The notes under the pieces are model-generated. The model saw only the letters and a list, made by a program, of their open reading frames with translations, searched no databases and was not told where the DNA came from. Shown in pieces: positions 1 through 10,843 of a stretch of 64,000 bases of DNA (position 1 is the first letter of the stretch; every line of letters begins with the position of its first letter). Origin of the DNA: Mytilisepta virgata. Taxonomy: Eukaryota > Mollusca > Bivalvia > Mytilida > Mytilidae. The DNA lies in the NCBI GenBank assembly GCA_028015205.1, contig CM051521.1:95642513-95706512 (forward strand). Reading direction: 5' to 3'. A program made the translations under genes and the position numbers.

Positions 1-959
1 TTCAGCAATGGAAAAGACAATATTTAATTCGACTATTGGAAACAAAATGTAGGGTTAATACCATTTCTTCCATGTTAATGACATATTTGAGATATTCATG
101 AAGAACAACTTGGAGGTTTGAAAACGACACACAGTAGGGGAAGCAACTTCCAGATTTTACCAAATTGTTATTGCCGGGTATAAAATTATGCCAAATACTT
201 ATTTCCGCTAGTCTTGCATTATAGGGTTATAAGAAATTTTAAGCTGATTAGGAATTCCAAAAGTAATGATTAAGTATTCATGAGATATTACCATATGTGT
301 ATGCAAATGAGGATTGTGTTAGGTTTTTCAAAGGGGATTCAGAGCTGCATTTTTGCTGAATAAACATGACAGAGACGATATACACTTTGTAAACCTCATC
401 CAAAGCCAAGTTTAATACATCATCTTGGTTATTTTATGTTCACATCTTCTGACAGTAAATCACCATATTAGTACCAAAATTTCTTTTTTTTCAGTAGTAC
501 TGAATTTTGCTACATAGTCTTATCCCTTATATGAACTGTCCATTTAGTCAATGATTGACAAACAAATGTTATTCATGTAGTCCTGATTAAGCTGAATAAG
601 GCTGTATAGACAGTAACATCGAGTGATGTTGCATTCACAACGTGACTCGGCAGTGGTATCTTTTATCTTTTTCTATATCTATCAACTTTGGGATAACCTC
701 CATTCAGTGTACATGTTTTTTATTGAAATTGGATATGTTCTTTACAAATATATCCTCCATATTATATTAAAATTTACACCTAGTACCAGATGCAGGATTA
801 TTTACATATATGGACTTAAAATAAAAATAATTAAGAAATACTTCTATACTTCTATTAAAAGAGATTTATAAAAATATTTGATTTATTATACATGTATCTA
901 AGCATTGCTTTTATGTTGGCAAAAATATGCAGAAACTGATAAAAAAAATATGTTTTTTT
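1..959. other. No gene or repeat recognised
   Basis: AT-rich sequence. Short open frames occur, but none shows a recognisable domain, splice context or codon pattern. I see no internal repeat that matches other parts of the window. Confidence 0.5.
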
Positions 960-1337
960 AGCTCACCTGGCCTACAAGGCCATGTGAGCTTTTCTCATCA
1001 CTTGGCGTCCGTCGTCGTCTGTCGTCGTTAACAATTTTTCAAACATCTTCTCCTCTGAAACTACAGAATGGATTTGGATAAAACTTAGCATGGTTATTCC
1101 TTAGGGTATCCTGCACAAAGTTTATGCTTCGATTTTTGATCCGTCGAAAAACATGGCCACTGTTAATAAAAATAGAACATAGGGGTCAAACAACAGTTTT
1201 TCGCAAGTATCTCAAAAATCATTAGGTTACGGCAAATTCTGGCAGGTTGAAAGTGTTCAGCATGATGAGAGCTACCTGTGTGCTGATTTTCATGAAAATC
1301 TGTCAACTGATGTTAGAGTTATTGCCCTTTTTTGACA

Positions 1338-3025
1338 TTTTTGGCTTTTTTTATGTTATTATTTCAAAAATCTTCTCCTCTGAAACTACTGAATGGATTT
1401 GGTTAAAACTTAGCATGATTGTTCCTTAGGGTATCCTGTACAAAGTTTATGCTTCGATTTTTGATTGGTCGAAAAACATGGCCACTGTTACTAAAAATAG
1501 AACATAGGGGTCAAACAACAGTTTTTCGCAAGTATCTCAAAAATCATTAGGTTATGGCAAATTCTGGCAGGTTGAAAGTGTTCAGCATGATGAGAGCTAC
1601 CTGTGTGCTGATTTTCATGAAAATCTGTCAACTGATGTTAGAGTTATCGCCCTTTTTAGCTCACCTGACCCGAAGGGTCATGTGAGCTATTGCTATCACT
1701 TGGCGTCCGTCGTCCGTTAACTTTTTCAAACGTTAACTCCTCCAACACCATAAGTCCAACTGCAACCAAACTTGGTACAGTTATTAATTGGTATGGGTGC
1801 TACAAATCTATTGTTTGGATTTTTGATTCGTATAAAAACATGGCCGTCATGGCTAAAAATAGAACATAGGGGTAAATCGCAGTTTTTTGCAAATAAGTCA
1901 GAAACGGTCACAGATATCAAAATTCTGGCATAGGGTAAAAGTGATCAGCACCTCAAGATCTACCTGCCCTGAAATTTTGAAGAAGATCCAACGACCCATG
2001 TAGGAGTTATTGCCCTTTTTCTGCATTTTTTCCAAATTTTGCACTTATTAAGCTCAATATCTTGGATACTATAAAGGAAATTTGAAAAATTTAAATTTCA
2101 TATTGTTAGGCACACAAAGATCTACAAAATTTGTAACAGGATCGAAGTTGTAGGTTCGTTCCTTTCAGGAGTTATTTGATATTTTTGGTTTTTTTTTATG
2201 TTATTATTTCAAAAATCTTCTTCTCTGAAACTACTATTCAAAATCCAATGAAACTTGGTAAGATTGTTCCTTAGGGTATCCTGCACAAAGTTTATGCTTC
2301 GATTTTTGATCCGTCGAAAAACATGGCCACTGTTACTAAAAATAGAACATAGGGGTCAAACAACAGTTTTTCGCAAATATCTCAAAAATCATTAGGTTAC
2401 GGCAAATTCTGGCAAGTTGAAAGTGTTCAGCATGATGAGAGTTACCTGTGTGCTGATTTTCGTGAAAATCTGTCAACTGATGGTAGAGTTATTGCCCTTT
2501 TTAGCTCACCTGACCCGAAGGGTCATGTGAGCTATTGCTATCACTTGTCGTCCGTCCGTCCGTCGTCCGTTAACTTTTTCAAACGTTAACTCCTCCAACA
2601 CCATAAGTCCAACTGCAACCAAACTTGGTACAGTTATTAATTGGTATGGGTGCTACAAATCTATTGTTTGGATTTTTGATTCGTATAAAAACATGGCCGT
2701 CATGGCTAAAAATAGAACATAGGGGTAAATCGCAGTTTTTTGCAAATAAGTCAGAAACGGTCACAGATATCAAAATTCTGGCATAGGGTAAAAGTGATCA
2801 GCACCTCAAGATCTACCTGCCCTGAAATTTTGAAGAAGATCCAACGACCCATGTAAGAGTTATTGCCCTTTTTCTGCATTTTTTCCAAATTTTGCATTTA
2901 TTAAGCTCAATATCTTGGATACTATAAAGGAAATTTGAAAAATTTAAATTTCATATTGTTAGGCACACAAAGATCTACAAAATTTGTAACAGGATCGAAG
3001 TTGTAGGTTCGTTCCTTTTAGGAGT
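1338..3025. repeat. Tandem duplication with ~850 bp period
   Basis: Two adjacent near-identical segments each contain a 5' stem-loop of the AGCTCACCTG family (1658 and 2503) and then the same body. An identical 64-codon stretch on the reverse strand recurs at 1726-1920 and 2579-2773, 853 bp apart. The offset is 845 bp at the stem-loop and 853 bp after it because the CCGT microsatellite differs by 8 bp. Homology ends near 2172 and 3025. A third partial copy of the start of the unit lies at about 3755-4098. Confidence 0.8.
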
Positions 3026-6000
3026 TATTCCCCTTAGATTGTCAAAATTGACCATTTTTGCAGTCTTTATTCATTGTAATAAAATCGTTAACTCCTCTTA
3101 CACCATAAGTTTAATTGCAACCAAACTTAGTGTAGTTGTTCCTTGGCATGAGTGCTACTAAAATATCATTTGGATTTTTGATTTGTAAAAAAACATGGCT
3201 GCCATGGCTAAAAATAGAACATAGGGGTAAATTGCAGTTTTTTGCAAATAACTCAAAAATGGTGACAGATATCAAAATTCTGATGGGAAGCTAAAGTGTT
3301 CAACACCTAAAGATCTACCTGTTTTGAAATTTTGAAGAAGATGTAACCACCCATGTAGGAGTTATTGCCCTTTTTCTTGATTTTTTTTTGAAATTTGTAC
3401 TTATTAAGTTGTATGATCATTCCTTTTAGGAGTTATTCCCCTTAGAACATCAAAATTGACCATTTTCACAGCATTTCCCTTAGTTTGCAAAATGTTTAAA
3501 TGAGCCCTTTAGGAGTTAAAGTTTTGTCCCTTAAATGTCAAAATAACTGTTGATGCCTTATAGAGGCAAACTGTAGAAAATGAAAAAAAGCTTTTGATTG
3601 CGTGTAAATTTGTTTTTAAATGGCTATTTATTAAAATATAAATTCAATGTTACCTCAAGATACAATAGTACTTAAAAATAACTTTCATTAGATGTATATA
3701 TTTATATATTTTTTGTGAAATTAGTTTTGAAACTGGCTGTGGTCAGCACTCATTGTTTGACATTTTTGGCTTTTTTTTTATGTTATTATTTCAAAAATCT
3801 TCTTCTCTGAAACTACTATTGAAAATCAAATGAAAATTGGTAAGATTGTTCCTTAGGGTATCCTGCAAAAAGTTAATGCTTGGATTTTTGATTGGTCGAA
3901 AAACATGTCCACTCTTACTAAAAATAGAACCTAGGGGTCAAAATGCTGTTTTTTGCTATTTTTTTCTGAATTAGAGAAAGAAAATGAAGATGAAAGCTAC
4001 TTTCAAGGTAAACATGGTATCCCGAGTTGAATGGTGATGATGAAAGTTTGTTTTGGACGGCCATTTTTAAAATGGCTGCCATTTTCCCGCCATTTTTTAG
4101 CTCACCTGGCCTGAAAGGCCATGTGAGCTTTTGTCATCACTTGGCGTCCGTCGTCTGTCCGTCCGTCCGTCCGTCTGTCCGTCCGTCCGTCCGTCCACAA
4201 TTCACATTTTAATCTTCTCCTCTGAAACCACTGGACCAATTTCAACCAAACTTTGCAGGAATGGTCCTTGGGTGGTCCCCTTCCAGAATTGTATCAGGGG
4301 TCGCAATCCACCAACAAACATGGCTGCCGTTACTAAAAGTAGAAAAAAGGGGGTGGTTTCTTAAAAAATCTTCTCCTCCAAAACTACTCAACCAATTTAT
4401 GTCAAACTTAAGTGGAATGGTCCTTAGATGATCCTCTTTCAGAATTGTATCCGATGACTCCACCCGCCAATCAAGATGGCTGCCACAGCCGAACTTAGTT
4501 TAACATAGGACCCTATGGGAAATTCATTAAAAAATCTTTTTGTCTGGAACCACATGCTCAATTTGAATCAAACTTTGATGGAATGGTCCTTAGATGATCC
4601 TCTTTCAGAATTGTATCCAATGACCCCGCCCACCAACCAAGATGGCTGCTTCAGCCGAACTTAGTTTAACATAGGACCCTATGGGAAATTCATTAAAAAA
4701 TCTTCTCGTCTGGAACTACTTGCTCAAATGGAACCAAACTTTGGTGGAATGATCATTAGGTAGGTCTCTTTCAGAATTGTATCCGATGACCCCACCCGCC
4801 AAACAAGATGGCCGCCTCAGCTGAACTTAGTTTAACATAGGACCCTATGGGAAATTCAATGGAAAATGTTCTCCTCTGAAACTACTTGTTCAATTGGAAC
4901 CAAACTTTGGTGGAACGCTCATTAGGTAGGTCCCTTTAAGAATTGTATCCAATGACCCGACCCACCATTCAACATGGCCACCACAGCGGAACTTAGTTTA
5001 ACATAGGACCCTATGGGAAATTCATTAAAAAATCTTCTCGTCTGGAACTACTTGCTCAATTTGAATTAAACTTTGGTGGAATGGTACTTAGGTGATCCTT
5101 TTTAGCTCACCTGGCTTGAAAGGTCATGTGAGATTTTGTCATCACTTGGCGTCCGTCGTCTGTCCGTCTGTCTGTCCCACTGTCCACAATTCACATTTTA
5201 ATTTTCTCCTCTGAAATTACTGGGCCAATTTCAACCAAACTTTGCTGGAATGGTCGTTGGATGGTCCCCTTCCAGAAATGTATCTGGGGTCGCGATCGAC
5301 CAACAAACATGGCTGCCGTTACTAAAAATAGAAAAAAGGGGGAGGGTTGTTTTTTTTTAATCTTCTCCTCCAAAACTACTCAACCAATTTATGTCAAACT
5401 TTGGTGGAATGATTATTTGGTGATCCGCTTTCAGAATTGTATCCGACGGCTCCGCGCGCCAACCAAGATGGCCGCCACAGCGAAACTTAGTTTAATATAG
5501 GACTCTATAGGAAATTCAATTAAAAATCTTCTTGTCTGGAACTACCCACTCAAATGGAGCAAAAGTTTGGTTGAATGGTCATTAGATAGGTCCCTTTCAG
5601 AATTGTATCCGTTGACCCTACTCGCCAACCAAGATGGCCACCACAGCCGAACTTAGTTTAACATAGGTTCTTATGGGAAATTCATTAAAAAATATTATCA
5701 TCTGGAACTTCTTGCTCAACTGGAGCCAAACTTTAGTGGAATGGTCACTAGGAGGATCCCTTTCAGAATTATGTCCAATGACCCCCCTCCCCCCATTCCA
5801 ACCAATATGTCTAGAACTACCTTCTTAATTGGAACCAAACTTTGAGGAGATGGTCTTTTAGGTGATCCAGTGAGTCTTTCAGTATTGTATCCAATGAATC
5901 TGCTGTTTGATCAAGACAGCTTCAGTAGCCAAATTTAGTTTAACATTGGAGCCTATGGGAATTTCATTAAAAAATTTTCTCCTCCAGAATATGTGCTCAA

Positions 6001-6219
6001 TTAGAACTGCATGAATGTTTATGATGTGGTCCTTAGGCATGATCCTTTATCAAAACTGTATCAGATGACCCCACTTACCAATCAAGATAGTTTAACATTG
6101 GACCCTATAGGGGAATTCATTAAAGAATATTCTTGTTTGGAACTATTTGCTCAATAGGAACAATAGTTTAGTTAAATGGTCCTTAGGTGATCCTATTTCA
6201 GAACCTTTTTTTCATATGA

Positions 6220-7660
6220 ATTTTATATAGTGTTCCAAATGTTAATACCTATGTGACAGCATAATTTGTACATTTTTAATTTTCAAAGCCTACTTGTCTC
6301 AAAATAAATAATTTTCAAATTGGCTTGACAATATTTTTGCCTCATAGCAACAAATTAAAGTTAATTTTCATGCATTTTTGTATGGATTCTTTGCTTTTAA
6401 ACAAACATTCCTGGAACAAAATGGTCTTGATTTATATTGGTGTAGTTGTTTTTACAATAAGAGGCATTGTGACCATACACAAAGTATTTTGCCCATTGTA
6501 AACAAATTGTTGAAGAAGAATCAACGCAGGAGAGCAGATTAAGGGTGGGGTAATTTGTGTTCCAATTTTCCTGCCTGCTTAAAGTTAATATCTGGATTTT
6601 ACTAATTACTGTATCAGTACTCAGTGGCCAGCAATCAACAGACTTACCAAAATAAGTATTCATCAAGAGAAAAAATATTTCAAAATTCACCACAAAATTG
6701 TTGCTTTTGCAATACATTATGTGAAACTACATATCATCAACTTGCAAAAATAACTAAGTTCAAAACAGCCTCAGTGCTGTAATTGTTAGCAAGCTTGTGA
6801 GGAAAATTGAGGCTTTTTGAATTTTGTAAATATGTACATGTTTGTATCTCTTGCTCTCACGAATTAATTGTTAATTTTATAATAGTTCTATGCAGGGTTC
6901 TAATTAAAACGTGACTTTTCCTCTTTGTCACATTCTTATTAAAAAAAAAGCTAGTTTATCATGTGTTTTAATACTTTTGAATAAAAATTCCTTCAAATTA
7001 CATTTCTTTCAAACAGAGAAACTGAGAATCCTCTCAAATTTGTGTTTGCACAAAAAAATAAATTGTTCTTAAAATACCACAAAAACAAGAATTCTGATGT
7101 TTTCTTTTGCAGTTCTTATATTTAAATGGAATATTTTAACAATAAAAAACGACCAAAACGTCAACTTCCATGGCTGATTAATTTACCAATTTGACCGGTA
7201 TGAAAAAAATAGTTACAGACACTGATACAGTAATTTCTTAACTAGTCCAGTAAATATTTTGCTCAAATTGCAACTTTTATCACTGTATACATGCAACACA
7301 TAAATTAAGTTTTTCCATACATGTACTTTTAGATAATATTGAAATCTTGTCCTTAATTATTATCATACAAAAGATATTAATGCCTCTGTAATATGTTTTA
7401 GTTTTAAATAAAAATTTCTTTTCATGTATCCTTATGTTATTAACCATTTGCCTTCACATTTTTAACTTCGTGTACAAAACCTTTGTCATCTTTACATGAT
7501 GATTTGTTGCTAGTTGTGTTCTTGCGCAATCACGTTACATAAAACAAGGAAACTAACAGTAACATAGAATTGTAGTCAAACCAAGAGAAACAGTAAAATT
7601 CCTGATTTATTGAAGTAGATAAAAAATGAAATTTGCCTCTTCAAAGTAGAGGGGGATTAA
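6220..7660. other. AT-rich unique stretch inside the nested element
   Basis: The sequence has no recognisable repeats or coding motifs. A 106-codon open frame on the reverse strand (6397-6717) has no domain signature and I do not call it a gene. Confidence 0.4.
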
Positions 7661-7679
7661 TAAGGTAACCGGGGCGTGT

Positions 7680-8560
7680 GCATCCGCGTCCGGACTCTCA
7701 TCTTGGATACCCTTTAATGTAGATGCACCAATTCTTGCATGCAGATATATCTTGGGACTACCGCAACACACACGGAAAATTAGGTAAAACTGACCTATAT
7801 TTCATGCTTCACTGATTTCAGTTAAAAGTTGAAATTTTTATCAGATATTTTTTCTAGTACACTTTATGACTCGGGGTTGTCTAGTCTTGCATGCAGATGC
7901 ATCTTTGGTAGTAGGTCAGCATCCCATCAAAAGTAGGTCACTTTGACCTACATTTCATCCTTCATTGACTAAGATTCAAGATAGATCAAAATTTGTATCA
8001 CTCATACTGGAGGATATAGGCTCCTCCAGTCTCGCATGCAGATGCACCTTAGGGTGTAGGTCACTTTGACGTACATTTCATGCATCACCAACTTGGGTTC
8101 AAGGTTAGGTCAAAATTTGTATCGCACATACTGGAGGTTGTACTCCTTCAGTCTTGCATGCAGATGTGCCTTGGGAGTAGGTCAGCATCCAGTAAAAAGT
8201 AGGTCATTTTGACCTACATTTCATGCTTCACTGACCGGTTGAAATTCGTCAAAATATGCATCTCGCATACTGGAGGATGTATGCTCTTCCAGTCGTGCAT
8301 GCACATGCGCCTTAGGGGGTAGGTCAGCATCCAGTCAAAAGTAGGTCACTCTGACCTACATTTCATGCATCAATGACTTAGGTTCAAGTTTAGGTCAAAA
8401 TTTGTATCTTGCATACCAGAGGGTGTAGGCTCCTCCAGTCTTGCAAGCAGATGTACCTGGACAGTAGGTGAGCATCCATACAAAATCAGGTCACCGTGAC
8501 CTGTATTTCATGCTACAGTGACTTAGTCAAGATTTATACAAACTGGGGTACGAGGCGTAC
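7680..8560. repeat. Diverged ~145 bp tandem repeat with ERE-like palindromes
   Basis: Six units are marked by a CTTGCATGCAGAT-like motif near 7734, 7886, 8031, 8153, 8294 and 8440. Most units also carry a palindrome of the form AGGTCAnnnTGACCT: perfect at 7935-7949, 8201-8215, 8343-8357 and 8488-8502, and with one mismatch at 8058-8072. The palindrome matches the consensus estrogen response element, but nothing here shows that it is used. Confidence 0.8.
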
Positions 8561-8879
8561 TTTGCAGGCGTTGGCTGCACCTCCGGTTTTATTTTAATGG
8601 GCCAGTTAAAGTACAGTTTCTGAGTAACTGATAGGTCAGTTATATTTTACACATACCTTTGTTTTAAAGTTTACATCTATTGTTTGAATCATTAGATTTT
8701 CTCACTAATCAAGATGGCCACTTTGAACAAATTTAACTTAGGACCTTATGCAAATTTCTTGAAATATATCTGGAACTACTTGCTCAATTGGAAAAAAAGT
8801 ACCCATACACCACATATGAAACCCTTGAGTCAGTGTGACCTAAATTCTACACTCCAGTCACTCTTAATATTTTAGGTGA

Positions 8880-9480
8880 AATTCAGTTGTTTAGAACCAC
8901 ACCTGGTATGGCTGTCTAAATGTACCAGTATGTTCATTTGCAGGAGTAAATTCCAGATGCACATGTCTTGGGTGGTTAATTTTGCTTTTACCGACAGTTC
9001 TAAAAAATTATATATGATATGGCTGTCTAACTGTACTAGTATATTCATTCCGAGCAGTACAGTAGCAATACACATTTACTTGGTAATTTTGACCTACATG
9101 TACATTTTATGCTTCAATGACTTTGGTTAAATTTTGCATTGGCTCTATTACTTGGCAACTATACATATTACGGTTGTCAAACTTAATCAGTATATTCATC
9201 TCTAGAAACACAGTCCAAAATGGCAGTACTTTGGTAACTGATGTAAATTTTATGCTCCAGTGACTTTGGTTAAGTTTCGCATCTAGGTCCATTTCTGTAC
9301 AAATATTCATATTATGGTTGTCAAACTTTATCAGTGAATTCATGTTTACTTGTACAGTCCAGAATAAGAACACTTTGATCATTTTGACCTACATTTTACC
9401 TTCCATGGACTTAAGTTAAATTCAATGTGGTTGTCAAACTTAACCAATATATTCATATTGAGTACAGTCTGGAATGGTAG
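8880..9480. repeat. Diverged ~140 bp tandem repeat
   Basis: Four or five degenerate units share GGTTGTCAAACTTAATCAGTA-like and TATTCAT motifs and a TTTTGACCTACAT segment that links them to the preceding array. Short open frames on both strands follow the repeat and are not genes. Confidence 0.6.
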
Positions 9481-10172
9481 AAGTTTCAACAATAGATCAA
9501 AATGACACCATAAAACAAGATGTAAAAAGCCTCGAAAAATACAAAATGTATCAAAATTCATAAGATATAACAATGCACCTAATCAACAAGGAATAACAGT
9601 AAACAAATAAACGAAGACAACCACTGAACTACAAATTCTTGGCTTCGAACAAACACATTTAGTATGTGGCAGGATTAAACAGGTTAGTGAGCACTCACCC
9701 TAGGATAATCCTATCCAATTACCCAACCAGCCAACTAACATTACTACTACAAGAAACCTACATTTAATAAGAACACTATGAAAAGTTCATAGAAAAAATC
9801 TAAATTTACAATTAGAACCAAACTTCAATAAAATGGTCATTTTTAGAATTTAAATCATTGACATCAGACACAAACAAAGATGACCAATTAACCAAACTTG
9901 TTTAACATAGATCACTATAGGATATTTTGATTTTTTTTGTTTTAAACTGCTTACTCTGTACAAACTAAAAATTTTAATGTCAACTTTGGCAACTGTATGC
10001 CAGGTGAGCGATTACAGGCTCCTGGGAGCCTCTGGTTTACACTTGCTCGGATTTCAACAATATTTGGTTTTTAAAGTAAACATGGTATCCTTAGTGAATG
10101 GTGATGATGAGATTTAGTTTATAGTGCATTGTTTACCTGGTGAGCGATTCAGGCTCTTGAGAGCCTCTTGTT

Positions 10173-10606
10173 AAATATTTCGGAACGCTATTTACTGAAC
10201 TTTTCATAGGAGCTGCATACAAACAGCAAAATGCATAGGTTTAAACTTGGAGAAGAATGTCTACACATTTACATCCTTAAACTTTGGGTTTTAGTTTATT
10301 TTCCATACAAAAATAGAATTTTAGGTCATTGTTTATTTTTGTCTGTATACCTTAATCTCTTTATGCTCATGATAATAGGTTGTAGTAATAAATAAATGGG
10401 TAATGTGCTTGATAAAGCAAAGAGTCTACCAAATATGTTTCTGATCAAAATTATTGTCAACATAATATTTTATCATACAACATTTACTGGTAATAAATTA
10501 TTGGCTGAACTAATGATGCTGGTATTAAAAAATTGTAATTATGAAACTTCTTCAGTTTTATCAATCAGTATTTAATATATATATACTGTATTTTGACAGT
10601 TTACAG
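10173..10606. other. Unannotated interval upstream of the caspase exon
   Basis: AT-rich sequence with no clear death-domain, DED or CARD coding segment. It ends in a pyrimidine/AG stretch before the first caspase exon, so it is probably intronic or 5' flanking DNA. Confidence 0.4.
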
Positions 10607-10617
10607 AAATTTCTCTG

Positions 10618-10843
10618 ATGGAACCAACAACTGACTCAGATAATTATGACTTCAGTCAGAAGGAAAGAGGAATAGCACTTTTGATTCACAATGAACATTT
10701 CTTTAAATCTTCTAAATACAAAGATAGACATGGAGATGACATTGATTATAAACATATGAAAAAAATCTTCAAGACACTTGGATTCAAAATCTGTTCCTTC
10801 AGAGACAGGACAAAAAAAGAAATGTTAAATATAGCTAGAAAAG
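10618..10843 (+). CDS. Caspase exon 1 (visible): p20 N-terminal part
   Basis: The exon encodes KERGIALLIHNEHFF, RHGDDID with the pocket Arg, and FKTLGF. It ends in phase 1 at AAAG before GTGACT (donor 10844). Read-through past the donor gives non-caspase sequence. I place the start at the first ATG (10618), only 12 nt after an acceptor-like TTTACAG, so the true exon may begin at 10607 and continue from upstream coding exons. Confidence 0.8.

Larger units (their letters stand above)
4099..10038 (+). mobile_element. Nested AGCTCACCTG-family element, precise insertion
   Basis: The 5' stem-loop starts at 4099 after a run of six T, followed by a long CCGT microsatellite at 4147-4196. The 3' end at 10000-10038 reads CCAGGTGAGCGA, then a GGCTCCTGGGAGCC hairpin and CTCTGGTTT. 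The flanks, GCCATTTTTT on the left and ACACTTGCTC on the right, are contiguous in the paralogous copy near 46381-46400, so that locus is the empty site. The body carries about 130 bp repeats with AAGATGGCTGCC and TTTAACATAGGACCC motifs up to about 6.2 kb, another 5' stem-loop at 5104, unique AT-rich DNA at 6.2-7.6 kb, then two diverged tandem arrays. No protein is encoded. Confidence 0.75.
960..10172 (+). mobile_element. Outer copy of the AGCTCACCTG stem-loop repeat family
   Basis: The 5' end is a stem-loop, AGCTCACCTGGCC facing GGCCATGTGAGCT, followed by a GTCCGTCGTC-type microsatellite. The 3' end at 10137-10172 has CTGGTGAGCGA, an internal partner of the 5' terminus, followed by a terminal stem-loop (GGCTC facing GAGCC) and the ending CTCTTGTT. 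The body holds degenerate repeats with AAACATGG and ATAGAACATAGGGG motifs and no coding capacity. It is split by the nested copy at 4099-10038, so its own sequence is 960-4098 plus 10039-10172. Additional 5' stem-loops at 1658 and 2503 lie inside it. The layout resembles Helentron-associated non-autonomous elements; that classification is inference. Confidence 0.7.

Noticed and set aside
1726..2773. Two identical 64-codon reverse frames
   Set aside because: They lie in a duplicated non-coding repeat and show no domain.
4027..4463. Pro/Ser/Val/Arg-rich small frames
   Set aside because: They translate the CCGT microsatellite at the 5' end of a stem-loop repeat.
6397..6717. 106-codon reverse frame
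   Set aside because: No motif, no splice support, AT-rich composition like its flanks.
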